Shown here one piece after another: positions 12,331 through 24,807 of a stretch of DNA of 64,000 nt. The notes under the pieces are model-generated. The model saw nothing but the letters and a program-made list of their open reading frames with translations, was not told where the DNA came from and made no database searches. Source of the DNA: Syngnathus acus (Eukaryota > Chordata > Actinopteri > Syngnathiformes > Syngnathidae); assembly GCF_901709675.1 (NCBI RefSeq), contig NC_051108.1:5798631-5862630 (forward strand), written 5' to 3'. The translations under genes were made by a program, and so were the position numbers. The first letter of the stretch is position 1; each line of letters opens with the position of its first letter.

Positions 12331-14307
12331 GTGAGTGGCAGCTGCGGAGAGGGCGGGGCCTTGACGGATTGAGCCGCTCGACCCCTTGCTCACCTCTCAT
12401 TAATGCTACTGGCTCGTTGGGAGGTTGGCGCTGTTCCCGGCGCTCGCTAATAGCTTGAATAACCAAAGGCCAGGCAGGCGATACGAATTCGAGGCACTGA
12501 CCTATTAGTTCAATTGTCCTTCCCTTTTTTTTTTTTTTTTTTTTTAAATGACGGGGAACCTTATAGAAGAGAAAAACGATGCATTCATTAGCAGCGGAGG
12601 AACTAATTGACCGTGGTACATAAACGACGTCTTGAGGCTTTATTTTTGCTATCCTGCGCAAATTAATAACGTGTGATGCCTAAATCAATAACGTGCACAA
12701 TCAAATGAGCTCAAGTAAACATGACCTGGAGTATTTTGAGTGCGTAATTCTGCTCTTTGATGCATAAGTTCAAATCGGGAACTCATTTGCCACGCAGCGG
12801 GGTTGCTCGTCTCAAGTCCACACTGACGTCCAAGCCCACTCCATGAATGTAACTTTTATGGATCTGAATTTCAATGAGAGAAGCATGAAACCATCCAGAA
12901 AGGTTTTTTTTTTTCAATATCTGAAGTCAGTGGGATGCTTTTTAAGAGTGTCTCATTTTGTTGACACTGACGCAGTTGTGTACTATCAGTCCAAACCCGC
13001 GGGACATCGCAGGCAGCGAATTGGGTCAAACGTGGGCTGAGCTAGTCAATCACAACGTGAGTGAGCTGGTACCGAGTCAGTGGGTCTGTCACAAAGGTCT
13101 GCGGGCGGCAGTCTGGCCGGGCGCCATGGCGCTGTCAGCAGTTTGGTGGTGAAAGGTGCGGGGAGGGGGGGGGGGGGGGGGGTGGGGGCAGTGACGGGCA
13201 GTGCAGTAATGCTCGCTCTGCGACTATTAGGACAGTAATTTAAGGATAATAGGCGCTCCTGGATGAGGTACTGGAGGAGTTCTCGTCCACATGCACAAAA
13301 TGCGACTGCCACATGCACAAACTGGAGCTGAAGAGAAAATGCGACTGCTCCGACTCAGAGCTGAGCCAAGCTCGGCGGATATACTGTGGCAAGGAAAACA
13401 ACATTCGAGGCTAAGAATATAAAGCAAACAGGCTCATGAGGCTTAAGGTGTTTTGGATGGCTTTGCTGTATACTGCAATACAAGCTTGAGTTCAAAATGG
13501 CTGTTTTCATTATAATAATAAGAAGCAACGAGCAGAGAGAGTGTGTCCGAGACCCATCTGGACGTTGGTGGACTCAAAGCCGCTCTTGTTTTGACTTTTT
13601 CCTAATGCTATGAATTCAACCTTTGTTGCTGGGCCAATTTTGAATAATTACAAAAAAAAATAAAATAAAAAATAGATTCATTCGGGGACCAGCTGCCCGT
13701 GGCAAGGCATGTGTGGATTTTTAGTGATCGGGAACACTGATGAGAGCCGCACATCAAAGTGAATGGGGGATATCAGAGAGAAGCGGCGATGGCAGCATCT
13801 GAAGCGCACATCAGGAAGTACCGACGCGCTCATCGAAGCATCGCCCAAAACACGGACTTATTGTTAATGTGCAAAAAAAAAGAAACGCTGTCAGCATGCA
13901 GGAGTAGGCGGAGAGAACCATCTGTCTCTCCATTACGCAGATCCTGAATGTGAGAAAGACGCTGCGTGCTTAATGGGCTTAAACAACAACGCAGTTGTCT
14001 GCCAAAGTATAATAAAGCCACAACAAAATCTGCTGAGGAGTGTGACCATCCATTTTTGTTTGTCGCACAAGTATTTTGCACCGCCGCTGATTGGCTTTTG
14101 ATGAAGCCACGTTTGTTTATGGGGGCCGCTTGCCTCGCAAAATAAACTGATGCAATCAAGGGGTGGATCAAGTTGAGGGAAATCAAGAAAAATCATCATG
14201 GCGACGGATTTGAAAATGACTGATTAGACCACCGGGGGCCCAAGAGTGGCTTTTTAATTGAATCACTGGACCAAAAGGGAAAAAAATATTTCAAGTTGCC
14301 TCCTCAC

Positions 14308-14510
14308 CTGAGCGATTCCGCCATGCGCCGCAGGTCTTCATTCTGCTGCTTGAGCCGCTCCAACTTGGCCAGGATCTTGGAGAGCTCTCGGCTGGACCGC
14401 TCCGGGTGCTCGCTGTCTCTCACCAAATGGCCGCCGATGTAGAAGAGTAGCGTCCCCCAGGCCAGTAGCACCAGGGTGATCCAACGCCATGAACCCGCCC
14501 AAGGCCGCAT
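14308..14510 (-). CDS. fut8: fut8 first coding exon: start codon, transmembrane anchor, stem start (residues 1-68)
   Basis: The protein starts [20 protein letters not shown] and continues [20 protein letters not shown], then [20 protein letters not shown] and RRMAESLR. This is nearly identical to human FUT8 (MRPWTGSWRW...). A short basic cytosolic tail (about residues 1-9) is followed by one membrane span (about 10-30), giving a type II Golgi protein, and then a charged coiled-coil stem. The ATG at 14510 has A at -3. It matches the family start, and no in-frame ATG was seen just upstream. The donor is CTCAG|gtgagg (phase 2). With the four further exons, 838 coding bases are present, without stops or frameshifts. 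Confidence 0.97.
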
Positions 14511-14846
14511 GGTGCGACCTCTAATTGCCTCCTTGATGTGCTTGTTCCCCAAAACGACCCAGCGGGCTGCTTGCCTGACGGTCCACTCGAGTCCCGTCAC
14601 CACTTGGAATGCAACTTTAGCATCTTTGGAGTGATGGAGCAAGAACTTCTGAGTCGATATGAGCGCGGAGAGTCCTCTCCAGCTTTCAGCCAGAACGGTT
14701 CCCCTCCGTTAGCTACAGCATGGTTAGCATACTCCGGAGTCCGCCTGATGGCGTCCTCTCTAGCCAGCTCAGCGTTTGCCAACCTTTCCCGGACCGTCTC
14801 AGCAACTTCTCCGAGACCCCTCGGATTTGTTTATTGAAGTTGCGCC
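14511..14846 (-). other. fut8: putative fut8 5' UTR within the start-codon exon, with two short upstream ORFs
   Basis: A strong minus-strand acceptor, tgtgtgtttccgcag|GG, ends at 14847. It suggests that the start-codon exon begins at 14846 and carries about 336 bases of leader. Two short upstream ORFs are visible if so: ATG CTA ACC ATG CTG TAG (14730-14713) and an 8-codon ORF (14623-14597). Both end before the main ATG. If transcription starts from the CpG-rich segment just upstream, this part may instead be continuous leader. The exon boundary is inferred from splice consensus only. Confidence 0.5.
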
Positions 14847-15059
14847 CTGCGGAAACACACAAAGTGTTGAGTTTGTTTAGTTGGGGCAAATCTTTTTGGA
14901 GCTTTTGGGTCTAAGCCAGGGAGAAACAAAGCGTGCAAGATGTTTGGCAGTCAACGTCATCCCGGCAGCCGCAATTCAAGGTGATACGGCGAGCTCGGAA
15001 AAAAATCCCTCGATCATCATTTTCCTTCATCCCCGAGCAGCAGGGGGGAGCCGGAGATG

Positions 15060-15430
15060 GACGCACGCTGCGTTTATGAAGCAACCTTCCCTGTCATCTT
15101 TACTGACAAAGCCACGTCAAGGCGACCGGGTGCCGTCGTGTGACGAGATCCAGACTGGCAGATGTGTGTGCGCGTTGCTCCGCCGCGCAAGCTATCATCC
15201 CACGGCGTGTACCGCGGCAATCTAGAATAATACCGAGCATCTTTGACTTTCGCAGCGGGCGTTGATTGACAACATGGCCGACCGAGTCTCTTGTGAGAGT
15301 TCGGCACAGAGAAAAGTGCTCCTGACGGGATTCGCCTGGCAGCGGGAAAGCCGGCTGACAGTCGCCAGTCTAGTTTACCATAGCAACAATTGCTATGTCC
15401 AACGTACGGTAGATGGCGGGAAAGGCTGAC
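15060..15430 (-). promoter_or_regulatory. CpG-rich candidate proximal fut8 promoter with E2F/YY1-like and X-box-like motifs
   Basis: CpG density is high from about 15060 to 15300. At 15411-15424 the minus strand reads CTTTCCCGCCATCT, which joins a consensus E2F site (TTTCCCGCC) to a YY1-type GCCATC. A near X-box (GTTTACCATAGCAAC) lies at 15373-15387, and a second GGCCAT element lies near 15274. The segment starts about 550 bases upstream of the fut8 ATG in the right orientation for a TATA-less promoter. No start site can be fixed from sequence. Confidence 0.4.
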
Positions 15431-17569
15431 ATTTTCCAAGCCACTCTTTTTTGCAAAAAAAAAAAAAAATCTCAGCTATGTAGGTCACGGTATTTGAGGA
15501 AGACTTGAATCAAGAGTGGCAGGACTTGTTTGCGTTGAGGTTTTTGGGAACATGCCTCATCCGAGAGACATTTTGGGTTTCGAGAGAGGCGGGGAAAAAA
15601 AAAGGCTGTTATGTTTTACGGGGCTGTCAGTTGGCCAAGGCAGCAGGTTATCGGGAGTTTGCAAGTTCCCACGTCATATTCTGTCTTTTCATCGTTGATG
15701 TTGTTTTTTCCGGAAATCAGAACATTTGCTCCCGAACGCTGCAGTTGTTGTTGTTGTGATTGACCTCGGTCGACGCAAGCGGCGCTGCTCTTATAGCACG
15801 CACGCATGCGGGCGGGTGGGGCAGGCAAGCCGAGGAGGATTTTTATGATGGAAAATAAGAGCTGTGAGAGGGCCGCACTCCAGAAGGCTAATACACGACT
15901 GGGACTTAACAAAAAGGCAAGCTTTTCACTGGGTTTGAAAGCCATAATGAGGTTTATGTTCAGAACACTAAAACGGCTAAATATAAAACCGCTGGATGAG
16001 GCTGCCAAGGAGAGAATATTAAGATAACACTTGAAAGTTAGCTTAATGATGAGTTTCCGTGACATGAATAAAACTTCAAAGTGATTTTTTATTTATTTTT
16101 TTATGTTGAAGCAGGTTATTGTGTTCATAATGAGGGGAATTACCAGTATTGATCTTTTCTAATAATTGCGCAGGCTCATCCTTCAGGAGCTGAGACAAAC
16201 TTAAATATTTCAGTTTTTTTTAAATGACAAAAACCCAATCTGGCCTTGGACTTTGAAACACTGAGCCTCTCTGTGCCCGTCCTCCCTTTGTCAGAACCGT
16301 ATCGGGTGGCACGGCAGTATATGGATTGTGCCACTAGCCCCGCCCACTCAGTGCCACACGGGGGTCATTACCGATTCAATCTCGGATGTGAGTCTTCTCG
16401 CAACAGAGGTCATCTATCAGCGAGGCCGGGCTCGCTAGGCAATATGCCACGAGATGAGGTCCACCACTGAATTATACATGGAGCTCAGCTGAGGTAGACT
16501 TGGATTACACAAACATGACCGCTCCGGCAGAAGCATGAATATATCTCCGGTATCAATATATGTTTTACTTATGTCAACGCGACACAATATATTCATATGT
16601 GTTGCCGTGGGGGACGCATGCAATGTTATGCAGGGATAAACCGATTCTACTTTTTGATACCAAAGCCATCATATTTGAGTATTTTATAGCTGTGATACAA
16701 AAAATGGCTAAAATGATGAAAAAATTGGGCTAAAAGCTAATAAAATAAAAAAAATAAATTAATAAATAGATAAATAAATTAAAATGAAAAAATTTTGTCA
16801 AGCGACATCACCGCTCTTATTAAAAATGACAACAAAGGTGGCGGCCAACCGACGTTGCGCAACCCCAAATACGAGTATGCCGAGCAATATGGTGTCGAAA
16901 AGCGTTCCGATTTAGCAGCAGCTGTTGCCGCCACACTTTGCCCACAAATAAACTCTAAGCAGCTTTACTGGCCATTTTCTTGGTCGGGCGAGTGCTTTGC
17001 AATGTATTTTCAGCCTTTTCCTTGGGGGACGGATGTGAAAGAGTCAGATTTAACACGGGAGAAAAAAAAAAGGAAAAGAAAATGAGCGTGAGCTGGTGTC
17101 TGGCCCTGAGCGATTCATCAAAATATGATTGAAATGTGACAAAGTGTAATATCCAAATCGCTGCAACTGCGGTTTTATGAGGTCAAACGTGTTCGAATAA
17201 AACATCGTAAATAAAACTCTGGGGGTACTACAGAGTTGCCACCGCCTGCAAATCATCAGCCAGATGCTGTGTGTTTGGTACAGACCTCAGCAAAAAAGGG
17301 CATATTTTATTTTTTCTACCAATTTTAAATCTCCCGTTCCCATTACTTGTAAAAAATGAAAAATAAAAGCACTTAGGCTTGTATAGGACTCCGTCAAGGC
17401 TCAAAGATTTATCACCTGCAAAACCATTTTTGGCTACCGAGGAGGATCTAAAGCGGCATAGCTTCCGAACAAAGTCATCAAAGGAGAGATGGTCGAGGCG
17501 GACAATCGTAAACGTTAAATCTGTTCCATATTCACGAGCGCAAATCCTTGCGCGAGGTCAACAACAGAA
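15431..17569. other. noncoding sequence, no recognised gene
   Basis: An A-run lies near 15457-15470 and an A/T-rich low-complexity stretch at about 16737-16797. An open frame at 17379-17580, directly before the retrotransposon, does not match the element's reading frame and is not recognised. No other feature is supported. Confidence 0.6.
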
Positions 17570-19722
17570 ACTGAAACAATGGTCATCAGCTTTACCAACC
17601 AACATGCAATCACAGTTATTGCCAGTTACAGGCCGCCAAACACAAACCCCACAGATTATATTAAAAACCTATCCAATATTACTAAAAATATAAAAACAAA
17701 GGAATATATCATAATTGGCGACCTGAACTTAGACAAAGACAAATCATCCAAACCTCTAAAAAGCATGGCAGAAAAATGAGGACTCCACCAACTGATAAAA
17801 GAACCAACTAGAATATGTCACACTCGCAGCTCTATTCTCGATCTCATCTTCGCCAATCAACCCGCAAAATATAGCGTATCAGGAGTCATCCATGTAGCTG
17901 TATCAGACCATTCTCTCGTATACACAGTTACGAAAAACTTTAAACCTCGGAAAAATCATCAACAGTGCACTATTTCAAATATACCAAGATCTAAGCTACC
18001 ACAGTATGAAACCGAAATAAAGAATATTGATTGGAGCAATCAACTAGCACTCACCGACCCAGAACAAATCTTAGCAGATTTCCAGAATCGTATAGAAGCC
18101 ATACAGAAAAAATACACTACTACCAGAAAACTCAGTCTACGATTAATCGCACAGAAAACCACTGCACTGAAATTGTATAGGTCAATAAAAACCATTGAAA
18201 ATAAAACAGCTCTCACACAGCTTCGAAATAAATGCACCTTAGAGATAAGTAAGGCTAAAACCACTTACTTCCAGGAGCAAATCACTCAGGCCGCCACGAA
18301 CCCCAAAATCCTCTGGCAGATACTAAAATCCATCACTGGGCAAACTCATGAAAATACAAACAACAACATACAAATATCTTTACAAAACACACTCACTACT
18401 GATCAGGAACAGATTTCAAATGCATTTAATAATTACTTCATCACCTCTATTCAAGAACTGACAGAACACTTTGATCCTCCGGCTCCACCCACACCTATAA
18501 CTCCCTCATCAGACAAGCTAACCTTTTCTGAGATTACGCTCTCAGAGTTATCCGGTATTCTCAGCTCACTCAATAACTCAAAGGCCAAAGACATATATGA
18601 ACTAAACACAGACTTTTACAAAACCCATGCCAGTAGCTTACCATCTCCCACTGGTGTTCCCCAGGGCAGCATACTGGGCCCATTATTATTCATTATGTAC
18701 ATCAATGACATGCCCAACATATGCAAACAAACTCAAATCATATTATATGCTGACGACACAGTTATTTTCACCTCAGATCTGAACATCGAAACCATAAACT
18801 CCAAACTTACTTCTGATCTCCAGCTCCTACATGACTGGCTAAAAGTAAACCATTTGACGATCAATATAAAAAAAAAACTGAAATAATGTATTTCCACTCC
18901 CCTAGGAAAAACATCTCCATAACGGTCCCCATTACTCTATCGGATCAAACTCTAGTAGTCACAAACATATAAATATCTTGGAGTGCACTTGGACTCCCAC
19001 CTCACCTACAAAAAACAAGTTAACACTCTCACTAATAAGCTCAAACAGAAACTGTATGTCTATAACAAGATCAGGCCATATCTCACCCATAATGTCTCAA
19101 ATATTTATCTACATTCTATCATACTGTCTTCCCATTTGGTCTCTCACCACAAAAGAAACTCTGGATCCCATAGCCAGACTATACAATAGAGCATATAAAA
19201 TACATGGCAGACTATCAATCTGGACCCATCACTGCACGTCACTTGCACGCTCCAATGCACTAACCTTCCAGAATTACACAATTCTTATGGCAATAAAACT
19301 CTTCTATCGACTACACACAAATTCTCTCCCACCTATAGTTAATTCACTCATCCCAGGCCGTAATGAAAGACAGGCCCGCATCACCCGCTCAGTTACACAG
19401 GACCTCGTCCGAACCCCAGCATACCAGAACAATTTTGGTCTAAACTCATTTATCCGCACATCTATTTTGATCTGGAATAAGATACCCCTTCAAATCAGAT
19501 CAGCCACCTCTATTATGCAATTTAAACGGCTATACACATTTTTTTAACAACAAACCAAACTTGCACCCATTAACAATAATATATATATATATTGTATTGA
19601 AATGTATGTAATGTTATAGGAACCTGCTGTAAAACAGTTCTTGAACTGAGTAAGGCCAGTCCATGAAACTTTGATGTTACATGTCGACCTTTCCTTTAAA
19701 TGAACTGAAACTGAAACTGAAA
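17570..19722 (+). mobile_element. non-LTR retrotransposon (Jockey/CR1/L2-like group), 5'-truncated and decayed
   Basis: The element encodes an AP-type endonuclease followed by reverse transcriptase and a long C-terminal region. It then has about 175 bases of 3' UTR ending in a short tandem tail, repeated CTGAAA units at about 19703-19721. A microsatellite-like tail instead of poly-A fits the CR1/L2/Rex1 side of the LINEs, but I cannot name the family. The copy lacks its 5' part and carries several disabling lesions, so it is a dead insertion. It lies upstream of the fut8 start codon, antisense to fut8. Confidence 0.95.
17579..19547 (+). pseudogene. broken endonuclease / reverse transcriptase ORF of the LINE
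   Basis: Endonuclease motifs are visible: VIASYRPPN (about 17614-17640), IIIGDLNLD (about 17709-17735) and SDHSLV (about 17905-17922). Reverse transcriptase motifs are GVPQGSILGPLL (from about 18653) and YADDT (18747-18761), the latter holding the catalytic Asp pair. Lesions: an in-frame TGA at 17777-17779, likely a former Trp; an internal deletion near 18640 that joins KTHASSLP directly to SPTGVPQG and removes the first catalytic-Asp block; a frameshift in the A-run at 18868-18877; a compensating shift before 18968, where YKYLGVHLDSH resumes the first frame; and another shift near 19100-19130. The C-terminus runs to the stop at 19547. Confidence 0.9.
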
Positions 19723-22700
19723 CATCCAGTTTGTGACGTGAAACCGCAGTTAATTGTAAAGCGTTGTTGCCGCGCAAAATTTTCAATTTCGTCCCGTTTC
19801 AACCAGCGTCTTTAACTCATTTAAATTCACAAGCTTCTTATTTCTTCATTTCACTCGCCCATGAATATAACATTTCAAAGCTCAAGAAGTCGGGTAAAAA
19901 GAGACATGTGGCATCAATTACCGGTAGCTGGATATGAATTGCAAAATTCTTCACCGTATAGATAATGAATGCAACTATAAGCAGTATAAGGCCATTGGTG
20001 ATGACTCGATAACTGCAAAATAGAATGATGAAAGAGCGCAGGTCAAGTGCCTCGGAATAAATACAGCGTAGGTAAGAGCCGAGAAATTGAAACTGAACGA
20101 CTGCTGAGATGCGCCGTCAAATTGCATTGAGCACTATACCGCTTGCTCATATAGCACATTAGGATAGCGTAGCAATCCCCCAGAAACCATGCAAATATGC
20201 CCCCTGAGTTTTATGAGTGGGATGGCAAAAAAGCAATTCAGAGGCCGAGTAAGTGCTGTGCGGAGATGAAGGACTGACTAAAGTGAGCAAAACTGAAAAG
20301 TAAAATGCGCCTAGCTGGCTTGGAGTTTGAGTTAGCCTTCTGTTATCTTAATTGCTAGCAGTGCATGTGTGTCAAAGTAAAACTTGGAAAATCCCGAAAG
20401 AAAAAGTGCAACTGGAGGAAGTGAGTTGCTTCTTTTTTTGCTTTTTTTTTTTGTAAAATGGCTGCCAGCCTCAATGCAGAGGTGGCAGAAAAGGTCCAAG
20501 TAAAGTTCGACTTCAACAACCACCGACTAGCAAGCTAGCGGTGCGTACGGGAGTAAAACACTTGGGCTCGCCTCCAAGGCTCTCGCTGCAAAGAATTTGC
20601 TGACACACACGCTCACACACACGTAGACACACACACACACACACACAGAGCCATAAAAATTACACGCATCAAATTAGTGGGGGGCAAGCAGGTGGTAATG
20701 GTTTATGCAAACAAGTTTCTAATTAGAACTGGGAGACATATGATTAGCAGTCAAATTTAAAAAAGCATCCATCATTCTCGTCTTTTATGACTTTTTATGT
20801 CCAAATAAAAAATGGGGGCCCGGGCGACGGCCTCACCTGCCATCCTAAGATGCCTCGTGATGAGTGAAGGTGGATTCCAGGTGCCGAGACGTGTCAAGGT
20901 CGGCATTTTAAATTCGCCGTGTCAGTGAGCGTGATGAACTGGCTCTGCATTGGGGCGAGTGTGTGTTTGTGTCACACACAGGGAAAGGGAAAAGAAGTCT
21001 ATTGCTTTCGGGCAGCTGCGGATGACAATTTATAGGGCGCGTTAGGGGCGTTATTTCAAAAAATGATCAATTAGTTTTGACGTGGTAGTTTTGAGGAAGA
21101 CAATTTTTGAGGGAAGCCAATATCATAAAAGAACCTCAGCCGTCATTATCTGTGGGAGTTTGGACTAGTTCAGACTCCTGCCAGCTCTGTGCCCCCTTTG
21201 GAATGAATCCCAATGACGGCTGACCTTTACCAGCCTGGGGTGCAACGGTTGTCAGCGTGGGTGCGTCATAACCGCGTACAGCGCTGGCCGACCTTCCCCA
21301 AGTAGTCTGGACGAGCTCTTAATGAGAGTCGGAATACACCGGAGGACGAAAAATTACAGCTTTTACGAATTAAGCCAATTAATAATTGGATTGACGACTA
21401 ATTATGAGAAAATGGGGTGCACTATTTGTCAGTTGTTTACTCCCAATCACCAAAGTTAGGACCCGAAAACAGTGCGCTGTGCCACCACTCGAGCAATAAG
21501 CTCTCAATAAAAACTCCCAGCTCAGCCAAGGCCTTTAAACACTCTTTTTCACCTCACTCATCTTCTGTCCCAGAATTTATGATGTGCGGTTGACTCCCAT
21601 TATACCCTGGCTGAGGAAAAAAAAAAAAAAGAAAATTCTAATACGAGCCAAGGTGGTCTCTTTCTATGTCTTTGACAGAGGAGATGAAGGCAGTAGGTGG
21701 GCGAGTCGGAATATAGAGGGAGGCAGGAAGAAAAAAAAGAGAGGGTCAAAATAAAGAGTGTGTTGTAGGTAAAGTGGAAGCCGGGGAGGTAGTAATTGGA
21801 AGAAAGATGGTGGCTGTAGAAAGCAAGGCAGCAGGCGGGGGGGACGGCTGAAGAGTGCTCCCCGAGGGATCCGAGTCGGGACTAATACAGAGGGGCACTT
21901 TTATACAGAGCAGCTCCAACCGATTCATCACTTTCTGCTACATTAGCTCAACTCTTTGTCTTTGAACCACATCGCCTTTGCTCTGCGACCTCAGAATCCC
22001 CGCAGCACAGAGTGACATATCCATTTATTTTACGGTCACTCTTAAAAGCTTGCTTTTCCCCGGGCCGAGAAGGGATGGAGAGGAAAAAAAAGTCGAGATG
22101 TAAACAACATGGCCGCCCTACCGTTCATCTTTTCAATTAAAAAGACCACGACGTTTTTTTCAAACCCTTAGACGCTTTCTCTCAAGGCTGCTTAAATAAG
22201 TGACATTTCCAAAGCAGGGCGCCCCTGACCCCCCCCAGTCCATCCCTTCAAGTTCCTTCTGCATGCTCCAATTTCTTCAAGACTCCAAAATGCCCAAAGG
22301 TGCATCCTTCTGTATTCATCCATGAACTGACGACAGCTATGAATAAATATAAATGGAGACTATGAAATAAATAATTGACACACAGAGACGGACTGGAGCC
22401 TTTGTACCAGTGCACCTGCCTGCTGACAGCACCTCTTGCCCCCCCCACACACACTTCTGCTTAATTCCGCTTGCTGGCTCCCTCACATCTCCATTTTTTT
22501 CATCATGCCTCATAACAAACATCATATTGACGGAACGCTTTGTCCCCGTCACGGTTTTTGTGCTTCTGGTTTGCTCGCTCGACTTCCCCATTTTCTCACT
22601 CGCCGCCTTACGGGCCATCGGCTTACACTCGAATACCCCCCCCCCCCTTTCCGCTCGATTGTGACCTCTTTGTAGGTTATTTTGTAGATACGGGGCGGGG

Positions 22701-23029
22701 GTTGATGTATGAGGCCTGGTGCCCAAGTGCTATTACTCTGCAAGATGCAGTGGCAAATGCCATAATCTCTTTTGACCGCTTCAATAAAAGTTTAATCTGT
22801 TGTGGCAAAAGAGTCGCCGTCAGCAGAGCGGAGGGTTTGGGCTTTGCCGGAGGGACGCCGTCATCACTCACGAGTAGCCACCCTTGGCTTGCTTGAACAC
22901 ACAATATTGTATGTTGTTAGTGGAAGAGGCACCTGACACACTCTCTTGCTCTCTCGGCCGTGCTTGGGCCGAACTGTTAGGTTCTATTAAAATAAAATAA
23001 AAAAATAAAAAAGACAGCCTAGGTGCAGT
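19723..23029. other. noncoding sequence, no recognised gene
   Basis: The stretch contains a CA microsatellite (20602-20647), an octamer ATGCAAAT (20189-20196), a 12-C run (22636-22647) and a weak minus-strand exon-like segment (20944-20837, described under findings). Open frames here overlap on both strands and show no domain. Confidence 0.6.
20602..20647. repeat. (CA)n microsatellite
   Basis: An interrupted CA dinucleotide repeat that becomes pure over the last 20 or so bases. Confidence 0.9.
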
Positions 23030-23148
23030 TATATATATATATATATATATTAAATAATATATATTAAATAATATATATTAAATAAAAATTATATATATAT
23101 ATATATATAAAATAAAAATAATATATAATATATATTAATATAATATTA
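23030..23148. repeat. (AT)n / TAAA compound low-complexity tract
   Basis: Two pure AT blocks are separated by ATTAAATA units, giving about 120 bases of almost only A and T. Much of it is self-complementary and could extrude a hairpin. Confidence 0.92.
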
Positions 23149-24793
23149 AGGAGAACGCCCCCAGTTATTGTTCTCTAACAAGTTGTTGAAAATGTGTTCA
23201 GGAGATGGAAAAATTAAGATGGAAAGGCAACAAGGCAGTCTTGCCCAACCCCTTATCGATTAATCAATGAAGAGATGCACGCCAAGACTTGCGCATCGCA
23301 TCCTGCTGGTCGTCCTTCTGCAGCAGGTGCTGACAGTCGTCCAGACAGCGTCGTCCATCAATCTTTCTGCTTGCTCAGCAGGCTTTTTGCATTGACTGAG
23401 CGTTCCTGATCCGCGCCGTCTAGCCAATGCTGGCTAACCAAGTGACGGGAGCGCTTGGCAGGCAAGATGACTGACGGCTGTCATTTCAGACGACAAAGTT
23501 AGTAAATCGAAGGTTCTGCGGTCGAATGCCTTGACATAAACGCTACGGCTGGATAAAAGTTCCATAGCGGTGTGGAAAATGTTTTCGTCACATGGCTAAG
23601 GCCTTGGTCTGCACACACATAGCAACGACTTCCATATTTGGGGCGAAACTATGACACAATGAGAGAGACGGTCACGTGAGCACATCCAGTTCTTGATGTC
23701 ACTGCTGGTGAGCGCTGGAATTTTATCATGCTGGAGGATCTTCCAGTTGCCGTTTATCATCGTTTGCAGATGCTTTTGCAGGGTGGCGGCGTAAACAACA
23801 CACAAGCCCTCTGGGACGAGATGCAAATAGGGAAGAAAGTTGTGTTTGGCTTGTTTCTGGTTCAGGGACAGGTTGATGCGCATCAAGACTCGAGCCAGCC
23901 CGGTTCCAGTCAAGTAGTGCTGTATCAGCTGGGACCGCATCAATAGTCCGGATGAAAGATGGCTTTTGGAAAGAACACAATGAGGTGGGGGTGGCTGAGG
24001 TAATGTGGGCGGACTTGGCAAAGCCACCGAGGCCGCGGCGGGCGTGGCCGCTCGCCGCGGCCATCGCCGCAGATGTTGGCGAGTCTTCACACAACATTAC
24101 GCTCGGAGTCGAGAATCTCGCAATGAGGGAGGGGCCGGCGGAATAATCAAAGTCCGCTTGACAGCTATGATGCACAAGCTGCGGGATGCGTTTTGACGCC
24201 GACGACGGGGGGAAAACGGCGCTTTCTGTTACATACTTGCCCGGAAATGCAAGCTATCAATACGACTCAAGCTGAGGAATGAAACGCTTCCTCAAAAGCA
24301 AATCCATCCCTCAGGCACTATTAATGGATTCAATTCAGCAAACTGAAGCATGGTGAAAAATAAAAAGTCCCCAAAAATAAGCCAGTTAACAGGTCTCGAC
24401 TGTTTCGGATACCTTCGCCGATCCGCGTTTTCGGTTCGGGGCCGTCAGAGCGCATTGGAATGATTACCTGTGCGACACCACGCAATTGCCACGCAAATTC
24501 CTGGTGGAGCCGATGCGTGTTATTGCTTTAGATTGCCTTGTAATCCAAACGGGCGGTGTGTCGTCTGCTGCATTATTGATCCGCTCGTGTAACACAAACA
24601 CAATAAAGAAGCGTGACAATAGCGCTCCGTCACCGCACGCAGGATATGAGTCGGAATAGATTCCGAATCATAAATAAATACGGTCCATCCGGGAACCATT
24701 TAACGCAGGAGCAGAATAAAAAATGATAAATGCAGTGGAGGGAAAGAAATGTATTGATGCTGTGCAGATTTGTTGCGGGGAGAAAATATATCA

Positions 24794-24807
24794 CCAGCAG
24801 GGGGCGA
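24794..24807 (+). promoter_or_regulatory. CTCF-like motif
   Basis: CCAGCAGGGGGCGA matches the CTCF core CCASYAGRKGGCRS at 13 of 14 positions, in plus orientation. It is the best of the three such sites in the window. Confidence 0.5.

Larger units (their letters stand above)
9213..14307 (-). other. fut8: fut8 intron (largest coding-region intron)
   Basis: This 5.1 kb intron lies between the anchor exon and the stem exon. It contains a retroposon tail relic (10850-10905), an 18-G run (13165-13182), a T-run (about 12524-12546) and a CpG-rich block with plus-strand splice-like ends (12180-12330). A 193-codon minus-strand open frame at 11382-11963 has no recognisable domain and is of a length expected by chance in a window this size. 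Confidence 0.85.

Noticed and set aside
23596-24175. Overlapping 164- and 149-codon frames on the minus strand
   Set aside because: Two frames open at once in a GC-rich patch. I recognised no family in either, and no splice context supports an exon.
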